A DNA stretch of 64,000 nucleotides from Planctomycetota bacterium (GTDB taxonomy: Bacteria > Planctomycetota > UBA1135 > GCA-002686595). The notes below the pieces were generated by a model. That model was not told the DNA's origin and did no database searches. It saw nothing but the letters and a program-made list of their open reading frames with translations. Shown here in pieces: positions 56,501-63,422 of this stretch. The position numbers were made by a program, and so were the translations under genes. The DNA lies in assembly GCA_020853575.1 (NCBI GenBank), contig JADYYP010000082.1, forward strand, positions 62,001 through 126,000, in the 5' to 3' direction. Each line of letters opens with the position of its first letter. Within the stretch, counting starts at the first letter, position 1.

Positions 56501-56862
56501 CGCCGTGGCCTGACTTCAACGACTGGCCGGAATTGGAGGACGGCAGCGTGGTGCACTGCGCGGTAGGCAAGTACGCGGCGAACGGCTTCGGCCTGCACGA
56601 GGTGGCGGGGAACGTGTGGGAATGGTGCCTGGACGGGTACGACTCGGGCTTCTACGGCAAGCAGTCCGGCAAGGACCCGTTGTTGCCTTGGTCCGGCACT
56701 TCCATCCGCGTGGCTCGCGGCGGCGGCTTCGGCGCCTCCGCCTCGTACGCGCGCTCGGCGGTCCGCATCACCAGTCCGCCGGAGCCCCGCAACGTCCTCC
56801 TCGGTCTCCGCCCCTCCAGGGCGCTTCGCCTTTCTCCTTCACCACTTCACCCTCCGAAGTGA
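53578..56862 (+). CDS. Tandem kinase 1: Ser/Thr kinase with PA14-like and FGE/SUMF1 C-terminal domains
   Basis: The 1094-residue protein has a ~50-residue head (NPLDRLANKLQDVNTADAEL). The kinase domain has glycine loop IRAGGMGAVYLA near 64, Lys87, HRDIKPGN with Asp186 and DFG at 204-206. A transmembrane helix lies at about 350-372, followed by coiled-coil segments. A PA14-like domain at about 560-655 has VFPAGRWRLSVVADDGIRVWVNDELL in part (WRLSVVADDGIRVWVND). An FGE-type domain covers about 830-1090 (GLVFVLIPGGTFWMGAQNK, YFLSKYEMTQGQWQRI, LPSEAQWECGARGG, FGLHEVAGNVWEWCLDGYD). It is a membrane receptor kinase with an external sensor. The PA14-like stretch has lower G+C (about 57% in 55501-55560). 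An alternative ATG at 53563 is disfavoured. Confidence 0.95.
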   Translation: MTDASRANQGEPTNPLDRLANKLQDVNTADAELDEVELSPFVGDNSEVPIGLKRLGDFELLERIRAGGMGAVYLARQRSLDKLVAVKVIRPDFTYDVSRVARFRGEALAASKVQHPGIVSVHFVGEQDGVHYIAQELIEGGRTLDDLIQERRDAPPKDHHRSMAELFAKIADALEAVHQAEVIHRDIKPGNILITPRGEPKVADFGLAKDLASVDQKNSAVTPGTAHYKSPEHIDKKVGPVDARSDLFSLGVSFYEALTFTLPFVGTQEEAADRIQHHEVDDLRAVSASVPTELSVICRKCLEKEPRRRYQSMAELAADLRRYLDNQPIRAQPPSATRRAQLWVRRNKVASVLIAAAILVAGTSTASVLAISATNVELESQKTRAERNEALARQQEQVATKNLNDVLALSAQKDHDDLVADAEKLWPAHPEMIPAYEDWLRRANELINGRPADELKGLKKRPSLAEHKAKLAELRAAAKPLSEDQIRAERESHPRYAELLAKRSELEWLGQTAGLRFWTVQLFEWANDPRENLDAWIEESRRGRSLGLLDLGLSDEPQPGPIHWDDDAAVGSIARADRFGLVATTELVFPAGRWRLSVVADDGIRVWVNDELLIDDWQPHAARQESCVWLSDGRDPTRIRLQYYELSGGAILRTWLESAETGRQTKIDWRSNPEFAPDRRARHASVATEVADLERVVGERRTYEFEDPEQEWWNRQLVKLVSDLEALRDPQTGLMNDVLAEPFGWGVAKRYAFAQSIGERSVDGAEAKRLWSEAIAAIKASPKYGGLEIAPQLDLLPIGRDPDSLLWEFAHLQTGDPAVRGADGKLVLTEETGLVFVLIPGGTFWMGAQNKPGAQNHDPLAGSEEGPVHEVELSPYFLSKYEMTQGQWQRIAATNPSGYQPPGGWAPSLLHPVEQVNWPKCFDLLESLGLSLPSEAQWECGARGGTTTAWWTGQERESLRGMVNLADQTAKKAGAPWPDFNDWPELEDGSVVHCAVGKYAANGFGLHEVAGNVWEWCLDGYDSGFYGKQSGKDPLLPWSGTSIRVARGGGFGASASYARSAVRITSPPEPRNVLLGLRPSRALRLSPSPLHPPK

Positions 56863-57048
56863 CGCGGAGTACCGAGCCAGGCTCTCCCCTCCACGATTCG
56901 CGTGCCCGACGGTGAGCACTGACAAATCGATCTTGCCCGCTGCCGTCGGGACGCAGAGGACGGAATTCGAGCCACGCTGCAACCGCCGCTGGCGCCGTTC
57001 GTCTCTGTTGGCAAGGAGGCGACGACGGCGGATGGCTCGACTGGGACG
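56863..57048. repeat. Interspersed repeat, copy R1
   Basis: This copy begins with GCGGAGTACCGAGCCAGG, contains CTCCACGATTCGCG, a GTGAGCACTGACAA block and GCTGCAAC, and ends with CGGCGGATGGCTCGAC. It is a direct tandem neighbour of R2 and starts immediately after the kinase 1 stop codon. Peptides encoded on either strand are conserved between copies only because the DNA is. Confidence 0.8.
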
Positions 57049-57231
57049 CGGGAGTACGGAGTCAGGCTCCCCCCTCCACGATTCGCGCGCCAAACGGTGA
57101 GCACTGACAACTCGATCCAGCTCGCCGTGGTCGGGGACGCAGACGACTGAATTCGAGCTTCGCTGCAACCGCCGCCCGCGCCGTTCGTCCGTGTTCGCGC
57201 CGGGGCTTCGGCCTCGGATGGCTCGACCGGA
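57049..57231. repeat. Interspersed repeat, copy R2
   Basis: This is a direct repeat of R1 with the same order of blocks: TACGGAGTCAGGCTC, CTCCACGATTCGCG, GTGAGCACTGACAA, GCTGCAAC and GGATGGCTCGACCGG. R1 and R2 abut, so the element has been duplicated in tandem. Confidence 0.8.
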
Positions 57232-57549
57232 GCCACGCTCTCGTCGAGTCGATTCGCGAGACAATCAACCAACGCCCGCTGGCTTCGCGTGACCGGACTG
57301 AACTGCCACGAGTTCAACCATGCCGCCGACCGCCCGGCCGCGGTTCTTCAACCACATGCACCTTGCATGGCCCTGTCGAAAGCGCCGAAGTCCACCAGTC
57401 CATTTGATTAAGGCCGTGCCTGCGGAGAACCGTCTGGCGCGCAGATTCAGCACGCAAGTTCCAAATGAACTGCTCCACCCCGTGGGCGTAGTGACAGCCA
57501 CCCACAACCAGCAATAGGCAGAGACGGCGCCGCCTTGAATTGTGGCAGC
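57232..57549. other. Low-G+C spacer without a supported gene
   Basis: This 318 bp segment is visibly richer in A and T than its surroundings. A minus-strand frame carries VEQFIWNLRAESARQTVL and continues into KVHVVEEPRPGG, which looks like it could be a fragment of a former gene, but it lacks a start, family match and ribosome binding site. No promoter or terminator stands out. Confidence 0.4.
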
Positions 57550-57924
57550 CTAGAGAATGGGGTCCTTGTCGATCACGGCACCATTGCGCCGGATCGAGTA
57601 GCTGCCCCCTCCGAGGTAGTTCGAGAACGAGTACAGGTTGAACTGGATGGAGATCTGGCCGCCTGAGTGAAACACGACGTTCTGTACGCGCGGATCGCCC
57701 GCGAGCCACTGATTGCACCACCACGAGATCGGGCGTGTCGACACGGTGGCGCCGCCGGCGACGTTGAACGTCACCACGTCACCGACCAGACCTGTCGCGG
57801 TTCCGCGGTCCAAGGCGTAGGCCAAGCGGGGGCCGGCCCCTGTGAGGCTCAGCTCGTCGTACTGAGCGGAGGCGATTCCGGCGACGGCGGGCAGAGCGAG
57901 AAGGGCAGTGGCGAAACGGTTCAT
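57550..57924 (-). CDS. Small secreted protein, paralogue B of a kinase-linked pair
   Basis: The 124-residue precursor is closely similar to the product at 53025-53402. The signal peptide MNRFATALLALPAVAGIASA is nearly identical, and the mature blocks GTATGL.GDVVTF, ISWWCNQWLAGDPRVQ, VVFHSGGQISI.FN and IRRNG are shared. The region after the signal peptide is more divergent (DELSLTGAGPRLAYA versus DESRCRSGYSSNYAYA), and two of the three cysteines have been lost. It is divergent from kinase 2, with 175 bp between, and the intergenic DNA is also similar to that of the first module. Function unknown; a ligand or partner of the adjacent receptor kinase is possible. Confidence 0.8.
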   Translation of the reverse strand: MNRFATALLALPAVAGIASAQYDELSLTGAGPRLAYALDRGTATGLVGDVVTFNVAGGATVSTRPISWWCNQWLAGDPRVQNVVFHSGGQISIQFNLYSFSNYLGGGSYSIRRNGAVIDKDPIL

Positions 57925-58083
57925 GGTGATTCCTCGCCGCGCTGTTTTCTTGGTTTGATTGGAGTGATCTGGCGAGCGCAGGCACGGAGAAGAAAGGCCC
58001 GCGGTCGCTCGGCGGTCGCGGCGGTCGAAGAAATCCCCCAGGCTTCGCCCCGCGGCGAATTCCGCAGTCCAGGCCACCCGCGC

Positions 58084-58089
58084 TATGCT
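58084..58089 (+). promoter_or_regulatory. Conserved TATGCT hexamer before tandem kinase 2
   Basis: TATGCT ends 10 nt before ATG 58100, as in kinases 1 and 3. Confidence 0.5.
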
Positions 58090-58099
58090 CCCGCGCGCC

Positions 58100-61000
58100 A
58101 TGACTGACCCTTCCCGATCGGATCAAGGCGAACCGACGAACCCGCTCGATCGGCTCGCGAACAAGCTCCAGGACGTCAACACCGCCGATGCGGAACTCGA
58201 CGAGGTCGAGCTCTTGCCGTTTGTTGGCGATGATTTCGGGGTCCCGATTGGCCTGAAGCGCCTGGGCGACTTCGAACTGCTCGAGCGCATCGGCGCCGGC
58301 GGCATGGGTGCGGTCTATCGCGCTCGCCAGCGCTCGCTGGACAAGCTCGTGGCGGTCAAGGTCATCCGTCCGGACTTCACCTACGACGCCGGCCGCATCG
58401 CGCGCTTTCGTGGCGAGGCGCTGGCCGCGTCGAAGGTGCAGCACCCAGGCATCGTGTCGGTGCACTTCGTCGGCGAGCAGGACGGCGTGCACTACATCGC
58501 CCAGGAGCTGATCGAAGGCGGCCGCACGCTCGCCGATCTGATCCAAGAGCGCCGCGACGCACCGCCCAGGGATCACCACCGCTCGATGGCCGAACTGTTC
58601 GCCAAGATCGCCGACGCGCTCGAGACGGTGCATCAGGCCAAGGTGATCCACCGCGACATCAAGCCCGGCAACATCCTGATCACTCCGCAGGGCGAGCCGA
58701 AGGTCGCGGACTTCGGTCTCGCCAAGGACCTCGACGGGGTCAATCTGCTCACCTCGGGCGAGACGCCGGGCACGCTCGCGTACAAGAGCCCTGAGCATCT
58801 CGACAAGCGCATCGGGTCTGTCGATGCGCGCAGTGATTTGTTCTCGCTCGGCGTGAGCCTCTATGAGGCGCTGACTTTCACGCGGCCGTTCGTCGGCAAC
58901 GAGGTGGAGGTCGCCGCGCGCATTCTGCACCGCGAGGTCGAGGACCTGCGCGCGACTTACTCGGGTGTGCCCGCCGAGCTCTCGGTCATCTGCCGCAAGG
59001 CGATGGAGAAGGAGCCGCACCGGCGCTACCAGTCGATGGCCGAGCTCGCGGCGGACCTGCGGCGGTACTTGAACAACGAGCCGATCCTCGCGCAGCCGTC
59101 GTCGGTCGTGCGGCGAGCACAGCTCTGGGTACGACGGCGACCGGTCATGTCGGCAACGCTCGCGCTCGGAGGCGTGGCGCTGACGGTGATCTCGGTGCTA
59201 CTCGCCCAGCAGATCGCCATAGCGAACGAGCTAGTGAATTCGAACATCGCTTGGGCCGCAGAGGCGCGGCGCGCCGAAGAGCAGGCGGCGGCCGCTCGGA
59301 CTGCTAAGGAGGAGGCAGAGAGCAGCGCACTCTCCATGCGCAATGTCGCCACGTTCCAGTCGCGACTCACCGCCCGCATTGACACGGCGGCCTTGGGCTA
59401 CGACCTTGTTGAGCGCGTGCGACGCCGCGCGCGATCAACTCTCGCCTCTGCTGGCCGCTCAGTTCAGGACGTTGAAGAACTCCTCGCTGAGTTCGACACA
59501 GTTGTGTTTGCGGCCAATCCAGTAGACGTTGCACGCGAAATTGTCGAACATCATTTTATCTCCGCCGCTGACGCTGCACTGGTAGGTCGGTTTCCGGAGG
59601 ACCCTCGAGCCGAAGTGGCTCTGCGTCTGTCGCTGTCTGAGGTCGAAAGAACGCTTCGGTTCCATGACGCCGCCGAGGCTCAGCTAGATCGCGCATTGAA
59701 CTTGGCTGTTTCTCGCAATGGATGGATACACAGCGATGTTGCGCTGGCGCTAAATCAACGGTCCGTTTTGTTTGCTGATATGGGTCGGCTCGAAGAAGCC
59801 GAGGCCGGATTACGTGAAGCAATAGAGTTACGGCAGCTCACAACAAAACCGGACCCAGCTGAGCTGATCTCTTCGTGCGCCAGCTTGGTCGCCGTACTGC
59901 ACGCGCGTGGCCGGTGCTCAGAAGCAGAGGACTTAGCGTCCCGCACGCTGAACGATGCTCAAGTGACGTTAGGTGCTAGTCATCCGACAACGCTAGCGAT
60001 ACACAACAACCTTGCGGCGCTGCTGTTGGACATGGGGCGCTCCGCGGAAGCGAGGTCGCACTTTAGCATTGTTGCCGAGGTCAGTCCATGCGCGCATGGA
60101 GTTGACAGCCTTGAAGCCATTCGCGCAAGCAACAATTGGGCGCATTTCCTTGAGCAGACTGGCCGAGTCGCGGAGTCGATTGAGGTCACGAAATCTGCAC
60201 TACAGTCCGCGAGACGCCAACTCGGCGATGACCATCCGTTCGTACTTTCCCTACGTTCGAACCTAGCGTCAGCCCGCTGTCGCCTGGGCAATACTGCCGA
60301 ATGGCAGCGTGACATGCAGGACGTCTTGGCTGACAAGGAACGCCTCCTGGGCCCTTGTCATGCAGATACGCTCCTGGAGCTGAACAACTTGGCCGCTCAG
60401 TTACGCGAAGCGGGGGCGTTCACCGACTCCGAGCGGAAGTACCGTACCGCACTAGCGCGCGCGTCGACTCTGCCTACGGAGCTCTCGACAACCCTGATGA
60501 GCCTTAGACGAGGGCTCGGACGAACGCTATTCCTCACGGGTCAGCATTCCGACTCCGCCACATTCCTCGAGATTGCAAGGCAGGATTGTCTGCGTTTGTA
60601 CGGTCGCGAGTCGCTTGAGACTGTGCGCGTAACCATCGAACTGGCTAATGCGCTCGATGCCGGCGGCGAGCAAACTGAATTGGCGGCAGCAATGTACGGG
60701 GACGCCCTGTCCACTGCTCGGACTGTTCGTGGCATGGATGATTCGGAATTGGCATCTCTCCTGAACAACTACGGCATGGCGTTGCGCAAGATCGATCGCG
60801 CAGAAGACGCCGAACGCTACCTGAGAGAGTCGCTTGTCCTCCTCCTCAGCGTGGAAGGTGGCTTTGGAAGCCACGCTCTTCGAACAACAAACAACCTCGG
60901 AGCTCTTCTTATTCGGGCTGGCCGCTACAACGAAGCACTGAATATCTTGAAACCGGCTGTCGAGAACGCAGACCTCCACTCGGCTGACGATGGTCAAGTC

Positions 61001-61291
61001 GCGCGAATCATCTGCCGGCGAATTGGTCAGGCGATGACGGCTACAGGCCGCTTACAGGAGGCGGCGAAGGTACTGCTTGCTACCCACGACGCTTTGCAGG
61101 GTCTCCGAGTTGATACCAAAGAGCACGAGTACTTGCTCGACGCGATTGTAGATCTCTATGTTGCTTTGGAGGCGGTGGAGCCAAGCAACTCTTATGGCAT
61201 AGAGCTTGAGCGCTGGCGTGGACGTCGAGCGGCGCTCGAGCAAACTACGGAGTCAGGCTCTTCCCTCCACGATTCGCGCGCCAAGCGGTGA
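58100..61291 (+). CDS. Tandem kinase 2: Ser/Thr kinase with a TPR C-terminal half of foreign composition
   Basis: The 1063-residue protein shares its first ~345 residues almost identically with kinase 1 (head, glycine loop IGAGGMGAVYRA, HRDIKPGN, DFG). A transmembrane helix follows at about 347-372 (TLALGGVALTVISVLLA). The C-terminal half is a long tetratricopeptide array of the Kinesin-light-chain type, with units such as LEEAEAGLREAIELR, LGASHPTTLAIHNNLAALL, LGDDHPFVLSLRSNLA and LGPCHADTLLELNNLAAQL. DNA of the TPR part is about 53% G+C (59821-59880) against 73% in the kinase part (58381-58440). The last ~14 residues (TESGSSLHDSRAKR) are encoded by the start of repeat R3. Kinase is probably active: all catalytic residues are present. 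Confidence 0.93.
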   Translation: MTDPSRSDQGEPTNPLDRLANKLQDVNTADAELDEVELLPFVGDDFGVPIGLKRLGDFELLERIGAGGMGAVYRARQRSLDKLVAVKVIRPDFTYDAGRIARFRGEALAASKVQHPGIVSVHFVGEQDGVHYIAQELIEGGRTLADLIQERRDAPPRDHHRSMAELFAKIADALETVHQAKVIHRDIKPGNILITPQGEPKVADFGLAKDLDGVNLLTSGETPGTLAYKSPEHLDKRIGSVDARSDLFSLGVSLYEALTFTRPFVGNEVEVAARILHREVEDLRATYSGVPAELSVICRKAMEKEPHRRYQSMAELAADLRRYLNNEPILAQPSSVVRRAQLWVRRRPVMSATLALGGVALTVISVLLAQQIAIANELVNSNIAWAAEARRAEEQAAAARTAKEEAESSALSMRNVATFQSRLTARIDTAALGYDLVERVRRRARSTLASAGRSVQDVEELLAEFDTVVFAANPVDVAREIVEHHFISAADAALVGRFPEDPRAEVALRLSLSEVERTLRFHDAAEAQLDRALNLAVSRNGWIHSDVALALNQRSVLFADMGRLEEAEAGLREAIELRQLTTKPDPAELISSCASLVAVLHARGRCSEAEDLASRTLNDAQVTLGASHPTTLAIHNNLAALLLDMGRSAEARSHFSIVAEVSPCAHGVDSLEAIRASNNWAHFLEQTGRVAESIEVTKSALQSARRQLGDDHPFVLSLRSNLASARCRLGNTAEWQRDMQDVLADKERLLGPCHADTLLELNNLAAQLREAGAFTDSERKYRTALARASTLPTELSTTLMSLRRGLGRTLFLTGQHSDSATFLEIARQDCLRLYGRESLETVRVTIELANALDAGGEQTELAAAMYGDALSTARTVRGMDDSELASLLNNYGMALRKIDRAEDAERYLRESLVLLLSVEGGFGSHALRTTNNLGALLIRAGRYNEALNILKPAVENADLHSADDGQVARIICRRIGQAMTATGRLQEAAKVLLATHDALQGLRVDTKEHEYLLDAIVDLYVALEAVEPSNSYGIELERWRGRRAALEQTTESGSSLHDSRAKR

Positions 61292-61360
61292 GCACTGACA
61301 ACTCGATCCTGCCCGCCGTCGTCGCGGACACCTACGACTGAATGCGAGCTTCGCTGCAAC
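61246..61360. repeat. Interspersed repeat, copy R3, internally deleted
   Basis: This copy begins inside the kinase 2 coding sequence (TACGGAGTCAGGCTC) and supplies its last codons and stop. It contains CTCCACGATTCGCG, GTGAGCACTGACAA and GCTGCAAC, then jumps directly to the CGTGATGAA that begins the RAYT remnant. The ~85 bp present at this point in R4 (ending GGATGGCTCGACC and beyond) is missing. Confidence 0.75.
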
Positions 61361-61364
61361 TCCC

Positions 61365-61730
61365 GTGATGAATCGCGGCATCGCGCGGCGCACGGTGTTC
61401 GAGCGCGGCGCGGACGCGCGCTACTTCCTCGCGCCGCTTGCGCGGACCGTGCGCGCAGGCCGGATCGAAGTCCACGCGTTCTGCCTGATGACCACGCACT
61501 TCCACTTGCTCGTCCGCAGTCCCGCGGGCGCGCTTTCGACGGCGATGCGCGCGGTGCAGAGCGACTACGTGCGCTGGTCAACCGCGGGCGGCGGCGCGGC
61601 GGAGCGCTGTTCCGAGGGCGCTTTCGCTCCAAGGTGCTCGAAGGGCTCGCCTACCGCGAGCAGCTCGTGCGCCACCTCGACTCCAACCCCGCGCTTGCCG
61701 GCGTTGTTTGCTCGCCTAGCCTGGCTCAGA
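61365..61730 (+). pseudogene. REP-associated tyrosine transposase (RAYT, Y1_Tnp) remnant A, frameshifted and truncated
   Basis: The N-terminal part reads MNRGIARRTVFERGADARYF, then VHAFCLMTTHFHLLVRSP, where HFH is the HUH metal-binding motif of Y1 transposases, and ALSTAMRAVQSDYVRW. At about 61575-61600 the frame breaks: the continuation, ALFRGRFRSKVLEGLAYREQ (LVRHLDSNPALAGV), is in another frame. The catalytic-tyrosine helix region is damaged and the C-terminus is lost before about 61730. The adjoining DUF4143 gene (opposite strand) ends at 61748. RAYTs mobilise or maintain REP-like repeats, and repeat R3 sits immediately upstream. Confidence 0.85.
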
Positions 61731-61747
61731 ACCCGCGGGGTGTTCGA

Positions 61748-62911
61748 TCACAGCGCCTTGATCTCGCCCGCCCACAGGCGCCGCAGAAACGTCGCGATCG
61801 GCAGCACCTCGATGCCGTCCTCGGTGACGCGCGCGCGGGGAATGCGGCAGACGAGGATGCGGCGGCTCGAGCGATGTTCTTCGCCCCAGGCCCGCAGGCC
61901 GCGCAGGTGGTCGCTCGTGGCCGTCTCGCTGGACTTGGCCTCGATCGCGACTTCGGCGTCGCCCAGTACGAAGTCGACCTCGAACCCCGACGCGGTGCGC
62001 CAGTACGAGAGCGCTCGCTTGTCGCGGCTGTAGCTCAGGTGCGCGCGCAGCTCCATGAACACGAAGTGCTCGAAAGCCGCGCCGAAGTCGGCGGAACCGG
62101 GTTGCGGAGCGCCGCGGTGCGCGAGCTCGTTCACGAGCCCAACGTCGAAGAAGTAGAAGCGCGGCGACTCGATCACGCGCCGCTTGGGGCGTTTGCGCCA
62201 CGCGGGCAGCCAAACGCCGATCAAAGTGTCGACCAGGACCTCGAACCACGAGCGCACGGTGTTCGCAGCGACGCCGACTTCGCGCGCGACGCTCGTGTAG
62301 TTCACGATCTGTCCGTTGCTCAGCGCAGCCACCTCGAGGAAGCGCTGGAACGTCGGCAGGTTGCGCGAGAGCGCTTCGGCCAGCACTTCTTCGCGCAGGT
62401 AGTCGCCGACGTAGGCGCTGATGGGCGGAGCCGGCTCGTCGGCGAGGTAGTGCGGCGGGAGTAGCCCGTGGGAGAGCGCGCGTTCGAGCGAGAATTCGTC
62501 GAGCTCCGCGCTGACCAGCGGAAAGAGCTCGCGTCGAACCGCGCGGCCGCCGAGCAGGTTGCCGCCGCCGCGCAGCAGCTTGCGCGGGCTCGAGCCGGTC
62601 AGGATGAACCGCAAGCCGCGACGGCTGTGCAGCGAGTGGACCTCGTCGAGCAGTTCGGGGAGCTTCTGGATCTCGTCGACGATGATCGGCTGCGGCTGGG
62701 TCGCAGCGGTCCAGCCCAATGCCTCGCACTCCTGGCTCAGGAGGCCCGGATCGGCGTTCAGCCGGCGGAACTCGGCCGCGCGCAGCAGGTCGTAGTACGG
62801 CGCCTTGGGAAAAAGCTCGCGCAGCAGCGTGCTCTTGCCCGACTGGCGCGGGCCCCACAGGAAGCATGTGGCGCTCGACAGATCCGCGGCAGTGACGATG
62901 CGGGTTATCAT
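61748..62911 (-). CDS. AAA ATPase with DUF4143 C-terminal domain
   Basis: The 387-residue protein has Walker A WGPRQSGKST at about 19-28, Walker B PIIVDEIQKLPEL and sensor LRFILTGSSPRKLL in the AAA_14 domain. A winged-helix-like middle follows (NYTSVAREVGVAANTVRSWFEVLVDTLIG in part), then DUF4143, whose FEVDFVLGDAEVAIEAKSS has the D-x18-ExK-like pattern of a PD-(D/E)XK nuclease fold. Members are common in mobile and accessory regions, are often solitary and have no settled function; a toxin-like or defence role has been proposed for related ATPases. It sits alone between RAYT remnants and repeats. ATG 62911 lies inside a TTATCATGATAA palindrome. Confidence 0.9.
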   Translation of the reverse strand: MITRIVTAADLSSATCFLWGPRQSGKSTLLRELFPKAPYYDLLRAAEFRRLNADPGLLSQECEALGWTAATQPQPIIVDEIQKLPELLDEVHSLHSRRGLRFILTGSSPRKLLRGGGNLLGGRAVRRELFPLVSAELDEFSLERALSHGLLPPHYLADEPAPPISAYVGDYLREEVLAEALSRNLPTFQRFLEVAALSNGQIVNYTSVAREVGVAANTVRSWFEVLVDTLIGVWLPAWRKRPKRRVIESPRFYFFDVGLVNELAHRGAPQPGSADFGAAFEHFVFMELRAHLSYSRDKRALSYWRTASGFEVDFVLGDAEVAIEAKSSETATSDHLRGLRAWGEEHRSSRRILVCRIPRARVTEDGIEVLPIATFLRRLWAGEIKAL

Positions 62912-62936
62912 GATAATCCGCAGTCTAGCTGCGGAT
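62905..62936 (-). promoter_or_regulatory. Operator-like palindromes over the start and -10 of the AAA/DUF4143 gene
   Basis: Two palindromes abut. TTATCATGATAA (62905-62916) contains the ATG. An inverted repeat with arms ATCCGCAG and CTGCGGAT around TCTAG (62916-62936) is centred on TAGACT (minus strand), which lies 10 nt before the ATG. A protein bound here would block the -10 and translation start. Confidence 0.55.
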
Positions 62937-62960
62937 GGTCATGAAGGCCATGGATGGCGC

Positions 62961-63141
62961 GGCGGTAGTACCGAAGTGGCCTGTCCTCCACGATTCGCGC
63001 GTAGCCGTGAGCACGGACAACCCGATCTCATCGTACGCCACCCAGGACACCGACGACCGAGTTCGTGCGTCGCTGCAACCCACGCTCGCGCCGTTCGTTT
63101 TCGTTCGCGAGGAGGCGACGTCGGCGGATGGCTCGACCTGG
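62961..63141. repeat. Interspersed repeat, copy R4
   Basis: This is the most complete single copy upstream of a RAYT relic: GTACCGAAGTGGCCTG, CTCCACGATTCGCG, GTGAGCACGGACAA, GCTGCAAC, GCCGTTCGTTTTCGTTCGC and GGCGGATGGCTCGACC. About 35 bp later comes CGTGATGAA, the start of RAYT remnant B. Confidence 0.75.
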
Positions 63142-63175
63142 AAGCGAAGACAAGAAGGAGGGGGCGCGTCACGTG

Positions 63176-63310
63176 ATGAACCGCGGGCGGAGGCGCGACG
63201 GGCTTCTCTTAGGCGGCCGCTCTCGCTCAAGAGTGGTCGAAGGGCTCGCGTATCGCGAAGAGCTTGTGCGCGCATCGACTTCAGCGCCGATCTCGCCGGC
63301 GTGTGCGCGC
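63176..63310 (+). pseudogene. RAYT remnant B, with a large internal deletion
   Basis: It starts with MNRGRR, like the other copy, then passes directly to RSRSRVVEGLAYREELVR, which corresponds to the C-terminal part RSKVLEGLAYREQLVR of remnant A; the HFH motif and the middle are deleted. A frameshift follows, since RIDFSADLAGV, matching HLDSNPALAGV of copy A, is in the next frame. It is 35 bp after repeat R4 and about 110 bp before kinase 3. It cannot encode an active enzyme. Confidence 0.7.
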
Positions 63311-63406
63311 GCCCAGTCTCTGCCCGCATGGGAGCGCGCGCTCGAACGCTCGACCGAGAGTGCCATTGGCAGAGCGTCGAGAAGTCCCGTCCACGTTGGT
63401 GAGCGC

Positions 63407-63412
63407 TATGCT
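63407..63412 (+). promoter_or_regulatory. Conserved TATGCT hexamer before tandem kinase 3
   Basis: TATGCT ends 10 nt before ATG 63423. The sequence around it (GCGCTATGCTCCCGC) is the same as before kinase 2, although the DNA further upstream is unrelated. Confidence 0.5.
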
Positions 63413-63422
63413 CCCGCACGCC

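Noticed and set aside
56863-57268. Small proteins encoded by the interspersed repeats (for example ...SVLTVWRANRGGGSL...)
   Set aside because: Open frames occur on both strands and similarity between copies is explained by the DNA repeat; there are no ribosome binding sites.
57265-57507. 80-residue minus-strand frame MWVAVTTPTGWSSSF...
   Set aside because: No signal, domain, ribosome binding site or hexamer; it ends inside repeat R2. Kept only as a low-G+C spacer.
61634-62464. Plus-strand frame running from the RAYT remnant across the AAA/DUF4143 gene
   Set aside because: Only its first ~20 residues (LEGLAYREQLVRHLDSNPA) are RAYT-like; the rest is antisense to the ATPase gene.
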